Assembly (NCBI GenBank): GCA_963715055.1
Contig: CAVQRB010000002.1
Span: 186,001-250,000 of the forward strand
Length of the DNA stretch: 64,000 nucleotides
Reading direction: 5' to 3'
Source: CAVQRB01 sp963715055
GTDB lineage: Bacteria > Pseudomonadota > Alphaproteobacteria > Rhodobacterales > Rhodobacteraceae
Shown: positions 1 to 8,682 of the stretch, piece after piece
Position numbering within the stretch: the first letter of the stretch is position 1
How the letters are laid out: every line of letters starts with the position of its first letter
The notes under the pieces: model-generated
Databases searched by the model: none
What the model was told of the DNA's origin: nothing
Seen by the model: only the letters and a program-made list of their open reading frames with translations
Position numbers and translations under genes: made by a program

Positions 1-536
1 GCGCGACCAAATCCGAAGCCGAAGGTTTTCAGCCCCATCAACTCGTAGGCCATGTTGCCTGCCAGGATGATCAGGTCGGCCCAGCTCAAGGCGTTGCCGT
101 ATTTCTTCTTGACCGGCCAGAGCAGACGGCGCGCCTTGTCGAGGCTCGCGTTGTCCGGCCAGGAGTTCAGAGGTGCGAAACGGATGTTGCCGGACCCGGC
201 CCCGCCGCGCCCGTCGGACATGCGGTAGGATCCCGCGGAGTGCCAGGCCAGACGGATCATCAGGCCGCCATAGTGACCCCAATCCGCCGGCCACCAGTCC
301 TGGCTGTCCGTCATCAGCGCCTTGACGTCATTCTTGACCGCTTCGAAGTCGAGCGCCTTGACGGCCTCGCGGTGGTTGTAGTCTGCGTCCATCGGGTTGG
401 TCCGCACGCCCTTCTGGTGCAGGATGTCGATGTTGAGCGCATTGGGCCACCATTTGGTCACGGGCTTGTTCATCTCCGTGTTGCCACCATGCATGAAGGG
501 GCATCCGCCCGTCGGGTTGAGATCGTTTCCGTCCAT
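1..536 (-). CDS. katG: Catalase-peroxidase KatG, N-terminal part (cut by window edge)
   Basis: This bifunctional haem catalase-peroxidase removes H2O2 and acts in the cytoplasm. About 178 N-terminal residues are visible and the rest lies left of the window. The distal haem-pocket motif RLAWH is at about residues 95-99, giving the Arg, Trp and His of the class I peroxidase active site, followed by the conserved SAGSYR and DGRGG stretches. The N-terminus (GCPFMHGG, then a KWWPN segment) is typical of KatG. The ATG at 536 follows a GGAGAG ribosome site. The gene is divergent from oxyR, the usual alphaproteobacterial arrangement for OxyR-activated katG. Identification is secure. Confidence 0.96.
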   Translation of the reverse strand, partial: MDGNDLNPTGGCPFMHGGNTEMNKPVTKWWPNALNIDILHQKGVRTNPMDADYNHREAVKALDFEAVKNDVKALMTDSQDWWPADWGHYGGLMIRLAWHSAGSYRMSDGRGGAGSGNIRFAPLNSWPDNASLDKARRLLWPVKKKYGNALSWADLIILAGNMAYELMGLKTFGFGFGR

Positions 537-685
537 GTTTTCTCTCCACTTGTCGTTGTTATCTGGTGTTGAGGGCTCTCGCGCTGCGCCCTGTTTCGTA
601 AAGGTTCAGCAAGGTCTTCCTGCTTCCACCTAAGTGCTCGGTTCCTCTAAATCCATGCAGCAACCGAAGTGTCGCACCGATGGAC

Positions 686-704
686 GATTCCCTATCTTGG
701 AATC
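686..704. promoter_or_regulatory. Candidate OxyR operator in the katG-oxyR intergenic region
   Basis: A perfect inverted repeat, GATTCC-CTATCTT-GGAATC, lies between the divergent katG and oxyR starts. Its central CTAT resembles the ATAG/CTAT elements of OxyR sites. LysR-type regulators commonly bind such a palindrome between themselves and a divergent target. Assignment to OxyR rests on position and symmetry only. Confidence 0.5.
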
Positions 705-768
705 ATTCTAACAACCTGAGGCGATTTGTTTAAGTTGAATAATCCGATTACCTTGATAAGTTTTTCAA

Positions 769-1680
769 ATGAAAAACCTGACACTCAAGCAATTGCGTTA
801 TTTCGAGGCGCTGGTGCGGCATGGCCATTTCGGTCGCGCAGCGGATGCTTGCGCGATCTCACAGCCTGCGCTCTCCCTGCAGATCAAGGAGATGGAGACA
901 TCCCTCGGCCTCTCTCTCTTCGAACGCGCCGCCCGCGAAGTCAGGCCAACCGCTTTCGGGCGGGAGATTGCAACGCGGGCGCGCGAGATTTTGCGTGCCA
1001 TCGATGATCTCGGTGATCTCGCGCGCGCAGCACAAGCGCAATCCCGCGGCGAGTTGCGGCTCGGCATCATCCCGACCATCGCACCCTATCTGCTACCTGC
1101 CCTCATCCGGCGCCTGAGCCGATCGAAACCGCATCTGGACATTCACATCCGCGAAACCTTGACAGAAAAGCTGATTGAGGAACTCAAGGAGGGGCGACTG
1201 GATGCGGCCATCGTGGCCTTGCCCGTGTCGGAGGTCTCTCTGGTCGAAACGCCGCTCTTCGAGGAGAGTTTCGTGCTTGTACGGCCCGCCGGCGATGCGG
1301 AGCAACCGGTGCCGGATGGGGAAGCACTGCGGCGCATGCGTTTGCTGCTGCTTGAGGAAGGTCATTGTTTCCGCGATCAGGCGCTGTCGTTCTGCGGTAT
1401 GCGTCCGAACTTGCCGCGCGAAGGGCTGGACGGCAGTTCCCTCACCACATTGGTTCAGATGGTCGGAGCGGGTATCGGTGTCACCCTGATCCCGGAGATG
1501 GCGGTCCCGGTGGAAACGCGGTCGGCCGATGTCAGTTTCGCACGATTCCAGAACCCGGACCCGAGGCGAACGGTCGGGATGGTCTGGCGGAAGACCAGCC
1601 CGGTGGGCGATCAGTTGCTGCAAATCGCGGATCTGGTGAAACAGTCCTGGGAAAGGCTCCAGGGGCGGGAAACCGATTGA
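769..1680 (+). CDS. oxyR: OxyR, LysR-type peroxide-sensing activator
   Basis: This 303-residue LysR-family regulator has an N-terminal winged HTH (about residues 4-62) and a substrate-binding-like sensor domain (about 92-295). The segment GHC-FRDQALSFC places Cys200 and Cys209 nine residues apart, matching the redox disulfide pair of E. coli OxyR (Cys199/Cys208) and separating it from ordinary LysR proteins. In the family, peroxide forms the disulfide and activates katG and related genes. It is divergent from katG and probably autoregulated through the palindrome between them. The ATG at 769 sets the usual LysR start (MKNLTLKQLRYF). Confidence 0.95.
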   Translation: MKNLTLKQLRYFEALVRHGHFGRAADACAISQPALSLQIKEMETSLGLSLFERAAREVRPTAFGREIATRAREILRAIDDLGDLARAAQAQSRGELRLGIIPTIAPYLLPALIRRLSRSKPHLDIHIRETLTEKLIEELKEGRLDAAIVALPVSEVSLVETPLFEESFVLVRPAGDAEQPVPDGEALRRMRLLLLEEGHCFRDQALSFCGMRPNLPREGLDGSSLTTLVQMVGAGIGVTLIPEMAVPVETRSADVSFARFQNPDPRRTVGMVWRKTSPVGDQLLQIADLVKQSWERLQGRETD

Positions 1681-1953
1681 GTACCAGTTTCCGAGGCCCC
1701 GGGCGGAATTCTTGAGGTTCGGCTTTCTGCGCTTGGTTTATCGATATGGAGGCTCCGAACACTTCGGTGACACGATCAAGGCGCAGAGCCTAGGACCTGC
1801 GCGTTTGGAAACCGAGAAGCAGCAGAACGGCCGATCTTTCCCGAAGTTGCGGAAGTGGCGAGAAGCCTTGCGCGACAAAGAGGCAACCCGGGCTCAGACT
1901 TTCGACACCCCTGACGAGGCTCCGATCTCGTTGGCATGGCCGGACCAGCGAGC

Positions 1954-3597
1954 CTATCCGTTCAGGCTCGACAGGATGATAGAGGCCGCATTGGCGCCCG
2001 TGAAACTCCCCGAGGATTGTATGCTGCCGAGCAGGAGGTATCGCTGACGCAGGGTGTCGAGCTTTTCGGGATCGGTCAGTTCCGACACCTCGCTGGTCCC
2101 GAAGGTCTTTTCGGATCGCGCCTTCAGGCGCACAAGCTGCTGGTCGATGTCGATGCTGCCGAAGCTGGACGGGAAACCGAAAGCGCCTTCAAACACCTGT
2201 CTGAGCGGCGGAGACGCCATGATGGCAAACCATTTCGCGTCATTGCTGCCGCTGCCGCGCGCGACCTGACCCAATTCGCGCTCCAGCGAGAGGGCAATCC
2301 GCATCGTGGGGTCGATGTCGCCGACCCGCGCTTCGAACTCCCGCGCGATGTAATTTTTGGTCACCTGCTCGACGAAGCCCGTCGGGTACCCGCGCGGCGC
2401 CGGTTCGCTGCGGAAGTCGAAGAAGGCGGCAAGGGACTGGTAGCGATTGTCCGGGAAGACGTTCACCAGCGATGTCGGCACCCCCGGATCAGACTCCAGT
2501 ATGCGTTTGGCCAACCCCCGGTTCGACACCGTGTCGGGAATGGCGAGAAGTCCGAAGGTCGCCCCGCGCAAGGTGGCGTCGGACAATAGCTCATCCGGTG
2601 TTTCCGGCATATCGGACGAGGCGACGGCCGAGATGAAGGTTTCCAGCGTTCCCTTTTTCATCACGGGATCGCCGGAAAGGTCCAAAACCGGATTCTTCAA
2701 GGCATCGAGCGCCGGCGTGGCGAAATTGAAGGCCGCGGAGAATGCCGCAAAGCGCTTGTCCGTGAGGCTGTTTGCGAAGGACGCCGGATCGTTGAGATCG
2801 GAATTCAGAACGTCGGTCAGAAAGTCCGACGTGAAGATGTTGTCGAGACCGAAGATATCGAGCGCTTCGGTCAGCATCGCCGGTTCCTGCAGCAGCTTCG
2901 CCGCGCTATCGACGCTCTGGAGCCGGCCCGAGAAAGTATCGACCAGCCCATCGAGCCGCGACAGATTCTGGGATTTCTCGGTATCTTTCGTGAAGAAATC
3001 AAAGGCCCGAGCGAAATCGACAAGACGCTTGTCCGGCATGCGATTGGCGAAGGACGACGGGTCCGACAGGTCGGATACGAGTACCTGTTTGAGGAAATAG
3101 GTGTTCGCGATATTGTCTTCGAGACCGAACTGCGCCAGCGAAGCGCGCAGGAGTGACCTGTCGGCAAGCAGGTCATCGGCGGAAGAAAGCCCCGCCATCC
3201 TTTCGGACAATTCACCTGGCGCGGCAGCATCCGGCAAGCGCGGGCCATCCGGGCTTGCAAAATTGAAAGCCTGTGCAAAGGCGAGATACCGCTTGTCGGC
3301 AAGGCGGTTGGCAAGCGATTTCGTATCGCTCAGATCCGAATCCAAAATCTTCTTGATGAAGGCCCTGTTATTTATGTCTTCCGACAACCCGAAGGCGCCC
3401 AGGGCAACCTTGAGCACCGCCCTGTCCGCCATCAACTGGTCAGAGGTTTCGACACGCTCGATCTTCTCCGCGAAGGCCTTGGTTTCCCGGCTGACAACGG
3501 CGCTGTTCTGGAACAGACCCTGTTGCGCGTCGCGCGTCCGCTTCAGATAGGCATAACCGCCGACACCGGACCCGAGGACTGTTGGCGAAAACGTCAT
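1954..3597 (-). CDS. DUF1217 family protein with four tandem repeats
   Basis: The protein has 547 residues. The start at 3597 (MTFSPTVLGSG) is chosen because a strong GGGAGGAAGA ribosome site precedes it; an upstream in-frame start exists at 3735 but has a non-native-looking extension. The sequence contains four related units at about residues 52-113, 139-201, 232-292 and 333-395. Each has a L.(D/E)..L...L..F.L pattern, then (D/E)SDL.D..S.AN...DKR, and ends in F.AAFNF or similar. This is the DUF1217 family of Rhodobacterales, sometimes found with flagellar genes. No flagellar gene is nearby here and the molecular role is unknown. Confidence 0.8.
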   Translation of the reverse strand: MTFSPTVLGSGVGGYAYLKRTRDAQQGLFQNSAVVSRETKAFAEKIERVETSDQLMADRAVLKVALGAFGLSEDINNRAFIKKILDSDLSDTKSLANRLADKRYLAFAQAFNFASPDGPRLPDAAAPGELSERMAGLSSADDLLADRSLLRASLAQFGLEDNIANTYFLKQVLVSDLSDPSSFANRMPDKRLVDFARAFDFFTKDTEKSQNLSRLDGLVDTFSGRLQSVDSAAKLLQEPAMLTEALDIFGLDNIFTSDFLTDVLNSDLNDPASFANSLTDKRFAAFSAAFNFATPALDALKNPVLDLSGDPVMKKGTLETFISAVASSDMPETPDELLSDATLRGATFGLLAIPDTVSNRGLAKRILESDPGVPTSLVNVFPDNRYQSLAAFFDFRSEPAPRGYPTGFVEQVTKNYIAREFEARVGDIDPTMRIALSLERELGQVARGSGSNDAKWFAIMASPPLRQVFEGAFGFPSSFGSIDIDQQLVRLKARSEKTFGTSEVSELTDPEKLDTLRQRYLLLGSIQSSGSFTGANAASIILSSLNG

Positions 3598-3876
3598 TCT
3601 TCCTCCCCGTGTCAAAGGCATGTTTCCCGAAGCGGCAGACCGCGAAATGCCTTGCGGAACATCACGCCAACTCCCCTCAACCGTTAGAGGCGATTGGTGA
3701 ACAAAATCTCCACAACCGCAGCTGTCCGGTCGCAATTATCCTCGCGATTTGACTCGAAATGACGCGGCTTTGATCTCGCAAACCCTGATTGAAAAGGAGA
3801 GCGCCTATCCCGCTGGACAGCGAAAGCGGGCACATCTACGCTGTTGTCGACGGTCATGCAGGAAAGGTCTCATCTC

Positions 3877-4692
3877 ATGTCGAAAATGGTCACATTCGCG
3901 GCGGCAGCCCTCGGCATCATGGCAACGCAGGTTGCGGCAGACACCTCCTGCGCCGTCGGAAAGACATTGACCGAAGGCAAATTCACAATCGCCACGGGCA
4001 ACCCGGCTTATTTCCCATGGGTGGTCGACGATGCACCCGAAAGCGGCCAGGGGTTCGAAGCCGCCGTAGCCTACGCTGTGGCGGAAGAAATGGGGTTCGC
4101 GCGGGAAGATGTCGTCTGGGTCAGATCGTCCTTCGATGAGGCGATCCAGCCCGGCGCCAAGAATTTCGACGTGAACATGCAGCAGTATTCCATCACCCCC
4201 GAACGCGATCAGGTGGTCGATTTCTCGGCCCCCTACTTCACCGCGCCGGTCGCGGTTCTGGTGAGTGCCGGTGCCGCCGAGACCGCCCCCACGCTCGATG
4301 CCTTGCGGAGCCTGCAATGGGGCGCCGTCGGATCGACCACAGCCGTGCCGAAGCTCGCTTCGGTGATCCAGCCGGAAAAGGACCCGCTGCTTTATGGCGA
4401 CAATGCCGATGTGAACGCGGCCATGATCGCCAACCAGATCGATGCCGCGCTCTTCGATCTTCCAACGGCCCTGTTTCTCAGCGCGGTGATGATCGAAGGC
4501 TCCAAGGTCATCGGCCAGTTCGCACCCGATCAGAGCGACAATCCCGACCGGTTCGGAATGCTCATGGAAGAGGGCAACCCGCTCAAGGCCTGCATCGACG
4601 AAGCCCTTGCGGCCCTGACGGCAAGCGGGGTGCTGGCGGCCATCGAGGCGCAGTGGCTTCAGGACACCACCGGTGTTCCGCTGATCGAGTAG
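3877..4692 (+). CDS. ABC transporter substrate-binding protein, polar amino-acid type
   Basis: This is a 271-residue periplasmic solute receptor of the bacterial extracellular solute-binding family 3. Residues 1-21 form a signal peptide ending near VAA-DTS. The mature part has the family hallmarks: a GKFTIATGNPAYFPW start strand, QQYSITPERDQVVDFSAPYF in the first lobe, and a closing lobe with ANQIDAALFDLPTA. I chose the ATG at 3877 because AGGAAAGG sits nine bases upstream; frames opening at 3844 (TTG) and 3856 lack a good site. It starts a three-gene importer operon with the permease two bases downstream. The substrate is probably an amino acid or related polar solute. Confidence 0.88.
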   Translation: MSKMVTFAAAALGIMATQVAADTSCAVGKTLTEGKFTIATGNPAYFPWVVDDAPESGQGFEAAVAYAVAEEMGFAREDVVWVRSSFDEAIQPGAKNFDVNMQQYSITPERDQVVDFSAPYFTAPVAVLVSAGAAETAPTLDALRSLQWGAVGSTTAVPKLASVIQPEKDPLLYGDNADVNAAMIANQIDAALFDLPTALFLSAVMIEGSKVIGQFAPDQSDNPDRFGMLMEEGNPLKACIDEALAALTASGVLAAIEAQWLQDTTGVPLIE

Positions 4693-4693
4693 C

Positions 4694-5527
4694 ATGGCCG
4701 CAGGACAAGGGCCCGGACCGACCCGCCGCGAACGCTTCGAGGCGGCCCAGCGACGGCGCGCCGCCATCGTTGCGGCAACCAGCACCGCGTTCGTTCTGGC
4801 AGCCCTCGTCATTCTGGTGCCCATGGCGCCGGGTTGGAGCAAGGTGCAAAACAGCTTCTTCAACGGCGAGGTGCTGGCGAAGACCTTTCCGCAACTGATC
4901 GATGCCTTTGCGATCAACGTGATGATCTTTGCCTGGTGCGCGCCCGCCATCGCGGTGCTGGGCCTGCTGATCGCGCTGGCCCGTGACGTAAGATCCCCCG
5001 CCCTCTTTCCGCTGCGCATCTTCGGGGCGGCCTTCACCGACATCTTCCGCGGCGTGCCGGTCATCCTCACGGTCTATCTCATCGGTTTCGGCATCCCCGG
5101 CCTCGGCTTGCCGCGGCCCTGGAACTCGCCCTACATCTGGGGCTCGCTCGCGCTGATCCTGACCTATTCGGCCTATGTCGCGGAGATTTTCCGATCCGGG
5201 ATCGACAGCGTACACCACAGCCAGCGCGCCGCCGCCCTGTCGCTGGGGCTGACGGAGCGGCAGGTCATGCGCGATGTGGTGCTGCCGCAAGCCATACGGA
5301 ACGTGGTGCCGTCGCAGATGAACATGCTCATCGCCCTGCAGAAGGACGTGTCGCTGCTGAGCTTCATCGGGCCGGTGGAAATCTTCCGGCAGGCCGGCGT
5401 CTTCAAGTCTTTGCTGGCGAATTTCACACCCTACGTCGGTGCGGCCATCATCTTTCTGGTGGTTACGATCCCGGCGACGCGCTACGCCGATCACCTGATG
5501 GCGCGGCAGATGCGGGACCGGCGCTGA
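4694..5527 (+). CDS. ABC transporter permease, polar amino-acid (HisMQ) type
   Basis: This 277-residue inner-membrane permease has a charged N-terminal tail (about 1-24), a membrane span at about 25-45, and a core domain with further spans. The EAA loop of the family is visible as the segment SQRAAALSLGLTERQVMRDVVLPQAIRNVVPSQ (about residues 176-208), which docks on the ATPase. The start codon lies two bases after the receptor stop, and the stop codon overlaps the ATPase start (TGATG), indicating translational coupling. Only one permease gene is present, so the transporter probably uses a homodimer. Confidence 0.9.
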   Translation: MAAGQGPGPTRRERFEAAQRRRAAIVAATSTAFVLAALVILVPMAPGWSKVQNSFFNGEVLAKTFPQLIDAFAINVMIFAWCAPAIAVLGLLIALARDVRSPALFPLRIFGAAFTDIFRGVPVILTVYLIGFGIPGLGLPRPWNSPYIWGSLALILTYSAYVAEIFRSGIDSVHHSQRAAALSLGLTERQVMRDVVLPQAIRNVVPSQMNMLIALQKDVSLLSFIGPVEIFRQAGVFKSLLANFTPYVGAAIIFLVVTIPATRYADHLMARQMRDRR

Positions 5528-6258
5528 TGCCGAAGCTGGAATTGCGCGGGGTGGTCAAGCGGTTCGGAGGAACCCCCGTCTGCGACGGAATCGATCTCGA
5601 TGTGGCCCAGGGCCAGATGGTCTGCCTGATCGGGGCATCGGGCGCCGGAAAATCCACCCTGCTGCGCTGCATCAACCTGCTCGAACCGATCGAGGAAGGC
5701 GAGATCCTGCTCGACGGCGTGGACATTTCGGTGCCGGGCCTCGATCCGCAGGCGGTGCGCGCCCGCATCGGCATGGTGTTCCAGAGTTACAACCTGTTTC
5801 CGCACATGACCGCGCTGGACAACGCCCTGCTCGCACCGCGACGGGTGCGCGGGCTGAGCCGGGAAACCGCCCGACCGGAAGTGGAAGCGCTTTTTGCCCG
5901 CTTCGGTCTAGCCGATCAGATGGGCAAATACCCCGATCAACTCTCGGGCGGTCAGCAGCAGCGCGTGGCGATCGTGCGCGCTCTGGCGATGCGGCCCGAA
6001 GTGATGCTCTTTGACGAGATCACCTCCGCGCTCGATCCGCAACTGGTGGGCGAGGTGCTGGACGTGCTGCTGCTTCTGAAGGCGCAAGGCATGACCATGG
6101 TGCTGGCGACCCATGAAATGGGCTTTGCGCGGCAAGCCGCGGACAAGGTCTGCTTCCTGCACAACGGGCGGGTCGTCGAGGAAGGCCCACCCGCGCGATT
6201 GTTCACTGCGCCGGAGCGCGCGGAGACGGAACTGTTTCTCGCCCGCGCGCTGAAGTAG
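5527..6258 (+). CDS. ABC transporter ATP-binding protein, polar amino-acid type
   Basis: This 243-residue ATPase energises the importer encoded just upstream. It has Walker A GASGAGKST at residues 36-44, a Q-loop Gln at 86 in MVFQSYNLFPH, signature LSGGQ at 139-143, Walker B VMLFDE at 159-164, and the switch histidine in ATHEMGFA. The FQSYNLFPHMTALDN segment and total length are characteristic of the GlnQ/HisP subgroup. The start overlaps the permease stop by one base. It is the last gene of the operon; a hairpin follows about 55 bases downstream. Confidence 0.93.
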   Translation: MPKLELRGVVKRFGGTPVCDGIDLDVAQGQMVCLIGASGAGKSTLLRCINLLEPIEEGEILLDGVDISVPGLDPQAVRARIGMVFQSYNLFPHMTALDNALLAPRRVRGLSRETARPEVEALFARFGLADQMGKYPDQLSGGQQQRVAIVRALAMRPEVMLFDEITSALDPQLVGEVLDVLLLLKAQGMTMVLATHEMGFARQAADKVCFLHNGRVVEEGPPARLFTAPERAETELFLARALK

Positions 6259-6309
6259 GGCGTCGGTCCATGCTGAAGCTGCAGCGATGAACGCGTTGCT
6301 TTGAAGGCG

Positions 6310-6342
6310 GCTCGGGACGCGATCTGCCTTGCGTCCGGGAGC
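6310..6342 (+). terminator. Stem-loop after the ABC importer operon
   Basis: A perfect six-base stem GGACGC/GCGTCC (6315-6320 and 6331-6336) with a ten-base loop is flanked by partly pairing GCTC and GAGC. No T-run follows, so it is at best a weak or Rho-assisted end for the transporter operon. The rest of 6259-6587 holds no gene that I can support. Confidence 0.3.
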
Positions 6343-6587
6343 AGGTCTACTACTTCCCGCTTCGCGCGGTGTCGCGCCATAACCCAGGCAGGGAAAGAGC
6401 CTTGAAACTTGTTCGGATCCCATGAAATCAAGGGCGGCAAAGCCATGCCTGACGGGCCGAGACAAAAGTATCGGTTTGGACAAATCCCTTGACGCATTGC
6501 CTAAACGGTTCGTTACTGGACCCAAGAAACGGAACCGGGACCAACCCGGCCTATGCGACGTCGACACATCCCGGGAGGAGAAAGACG

Positions 6588-7988
6588 ATGAATTTAAGAC
6601 CAGATCCCACATTTCACGCGACCCCCGAACTGGCCATGGCGGCGCCGGTCGAAAAGCTCGCGTTCACGCTGATGCTGAGCCCGGACGGCTCGCAACCCGA
6701 CGGGCTTGCCATCGTCGATGTCGATCCTTCGTCAAAGACTTACGGCAAGATCGTCCACTCGGTCATCATGCCGAACAAGGGCGACGAGTTTCACCACTTC
6801 GGCTGGAACGCCTGCTCTTCCGCGCTGAGCCCGCTGACCGGCCACGCCTTTCTGGAACGGCGCTACCTGATCATCCCAGGCATCCGCTCCAGCCGCATCT
6901 ACATCATCGACGTCAAGGAGCCGCTGAAGGCCAAGATCCACAAGATCATCGAGCCGGAGGAGGTCTTCGCGAAGACCGGCTACTCGCGGCCACATACGAT
7001 CCACTGCGGACCCGAAGGCGTCTATGTCTCCACCCTGGGCGGGGGCGGCAAGGATGGCACCGACGGCCCTCCGGGCATCTTCATCATGGATTGCGAAACC
7101 TTCGAAATTCTCGGCCGCTACGAGATGGACCGCGGCATCCAGGACAAGCACTACGATTTCTGGTGGAACCTGCCGCGCGACTACATGGTCAGCTCCGAAT
7201 GGGGCCTGCCGCCGCAGTTCGAGAACGGGATCGTCGCGGAGGATCTGCTCAGCAACAAGTACGGGCACACGATCCATTTCTGGGAATTGCGCGGGCGCAA
7301 ATGCATCCAGAGCATCGATCTTGGCGCCAATCACCAGATGGCGCTTGAGATCCGTCCGGCGCATGACCCGGCCAAGCAATACGGCTTCTGCGGCGTGGTT
7401 GTGGATACGACCAACCTGCAAGGCTCGATTTTCACCTGGTGGCGCAACAAGGACGGCTCCTTCGAGGCCAAGAAGGTCATCACCATCGACCCGCAACCGG
7501 CGGATGCGGACGATCTGCCGGACCTGCTCAAGGGCTTCGGCGCGGTGCCGCCACTGGTGACGGACATCGACCTCAGCCTCGATGACCGCTTCCTCTATGT
7601 CGCCTGCTGGGGCACCGGCGAGATGCATCAATACGATGTCTCCGACCCGATGAAGCCGAAACTCGCCGGCAAGGTGGAGATCGGCGGCATCGTGAAAAAG
7701 ACCAAGCATCCCAACGGCAAGACCTTCGGCTACGGCCCGCAAATGGTCGAGATCAGCCGGGACGGCAAGCGGGTCTACTGGACCAATTCGCTCTATTCCA
7801 CTTGGGACGACCAGTTCTATCCGGGGGAACGGGGCGCTGCGATGGTCATGGCCAATGCGGGTGAAACCGGTGGCCTCACGCTCGATGAGAAATTCTGGGT
7901 CGAGTTCCCGAAAGGCTATCGCAGCCACCAGATCAGGCTCGAAGGCGGCGACTGTTCCACCGACAGCTTCTGCTATCCCAATACCTGA
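6588..7988 (+). CDS. mtoX: Methanethiol oxidase / selenium-binding protein 56 family
   Basis: This 466-residue protein of the SBP56 family resembles human SELENBP1 along its whole length. Shared landmarks include HHFGWNACSS (about residues 65-75), RSSRIYIIDV, the HTIHCGPEG segment, SSEWG, ITDIDLSLDDRFLYV and a C-terminal HQIRLEGGDC. Bacterial members oxidise methanethiol to formaldehyde, H2S and H2O2 with copper, usually in the periplasm; no clear signal peptide is visible here. The ATG at 6588 follows GGGAGGAG; an upstream in-frame TTG at 6489 was rejected. The next gene starts two bases after the stop. The SCO1 and MauG-like genes found beside mtoX in some bacteria are absent. Confidence 0.85.
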   Translation: MNLRPDPTFHATPELAMAAPVEKLAFTLMLSPDGSQPDGLAIVDVDPSSKTYGKIVHSVIMPNKGDEFHHFGWNACSSALSPLTGHAFLERRYLIIPGIRSSRIYIIDVKEPLKAKIHKIIEPEEVFAKTGYSRPHTIHCGPEGVYVSTLGGGGKDGTDGPPGIFIMDCETFEILGRYEMDRGIQDKHYDFWWNLPRDYMVSSEWGLPPQFENGIVAEDLLSNKYGHTIHFWELRGRKCIQSIDLGANHQMALEIRPAHDPAKQYGFCGVVVDTTNLQGSIFTWWRNKDGSFEAKKVITIDPQPADADDLPDLLKGFGAVPPLVTDIDLSLDDRFLYVACWGTGEMHQYDVSDPMKPKLAGKVEIGGIVKKTKHPNGKTFGYGPQMVEISRDGKRVYWTNSLYSTWDDQFYPGERGAAMVMANAGETGGLTLDEKFWVEFPKGYRSHQIRLEGGDCSTDSFCYPNT

Positions 7989-7990
7989 CG

Positions 7991-8650
7991 GTGGAAGCTG
8001 AAACGACCGTGACGGCCCTCTGGGGGGCCGTCATCGCCTCGGGCGTTTACCACGGTATCAACCCCGGCATGGGCTGGCCGCTTGCCGTCTCCGCGGCTCT
8101 GATGGAGCGTCGGCGCAGCGCGCTGGCCATGGCACTTGCCATGCTGGCCCTCGGGCATTTCCTCGCCATGACGGCAATCCTTCTGCCTTTCTCGGCGATG
8201 ACGACACTGGTCGCTTGGCAGCGCGAGATCCGCATCGGCGCAGGGCTTCTGGTGGTTGGTTTCGGCATCTATCTGCTTGTCAACAGACGACATCCGCGGT
8301 TTCTGGCCCGCGTCAAGCCCGGGCGCCTCGCCCTTTGGTCCTTTCTCGCCGCAACTGCGCATGGTGCGGGGATGATGCTGGTGCCGGTCTACCTCGGTCT
8401 CTGCGGCGTGGAGGAGCTGGACGCCGGCCACCGGGCGGCAACCGACCTGATCACGAGCAACATCGGCACGGCGCTTGCGGTGGCCAGTATCCACACGGCG
8501 GCGATGATACTGTCGGGGGGTGCGCTCGCATTTGTCGCCTATCTCTGGTTCGGGCTGAAGATGCTGCCGCGCGCCTGGATCAACCTCGACGTCCTCTGGG
8601 CCCTGAGCCTCGTCCTCGTGGGCCTCATCGGCATCTGGACGGCTCTCTGA
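7991..8650 (+). CDS. Unknown multi-pass membrane protein coupled to mtoX
   Basis: This 219-residue hydrophobic protein starts with GTG two bases after the methanethiol oxidase stop, so the two are almost certainly co-translated. About six membrane segments are seen, at roughly 8-38, 43-70, 78-93, 110-128, 150-180 and 192-215. Near the N-terminus is a distinctive YHGINPGMGWPLAVS stretch, and a second histidine motif, ATAHGAGMMLVPVY, lies at about 117-130. The two His-Gly motifs in membrane helices suggest metal handling or small-molecule transport, but I do not recognise the family with confidence and assign no function. Confidence 0.8.
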   Translation: MEAETTVTALWGAVIASGVYHGINPGMGWPLAVSAALMERRRSALAMALAMLALGHFLAMTAILLPFSAMTTLVAWQREIRIGAGLLVVGFGIYLLVNRRHPRFLARVKPGRLALWSFLAATAHGAGMMLVPVYLGLCGVEELDAGHRAATDLITSNIGTALAVASIHTAAMILSGGALAFVAYLWFGLKMLPRAWINLDVLWALSLVLVGLIGIWTAL

Positions 8651-8682
8651 GCGATCCCTGAAGTCAGCCCATGTGGTGGGCC

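Noticed and set aside
3598..3735. Longer N-terminus for the DUF1217 protein
   Set aside because: The extension has no ribosome site, while a strong one precedes the ATG at 3597.
8651..8682. Terminator between the mtoX operon and the RND gene
   Set aside because: Only short GCCCA/TGGGC and GGCC pairings are seen near a TTTT, too weak to call.
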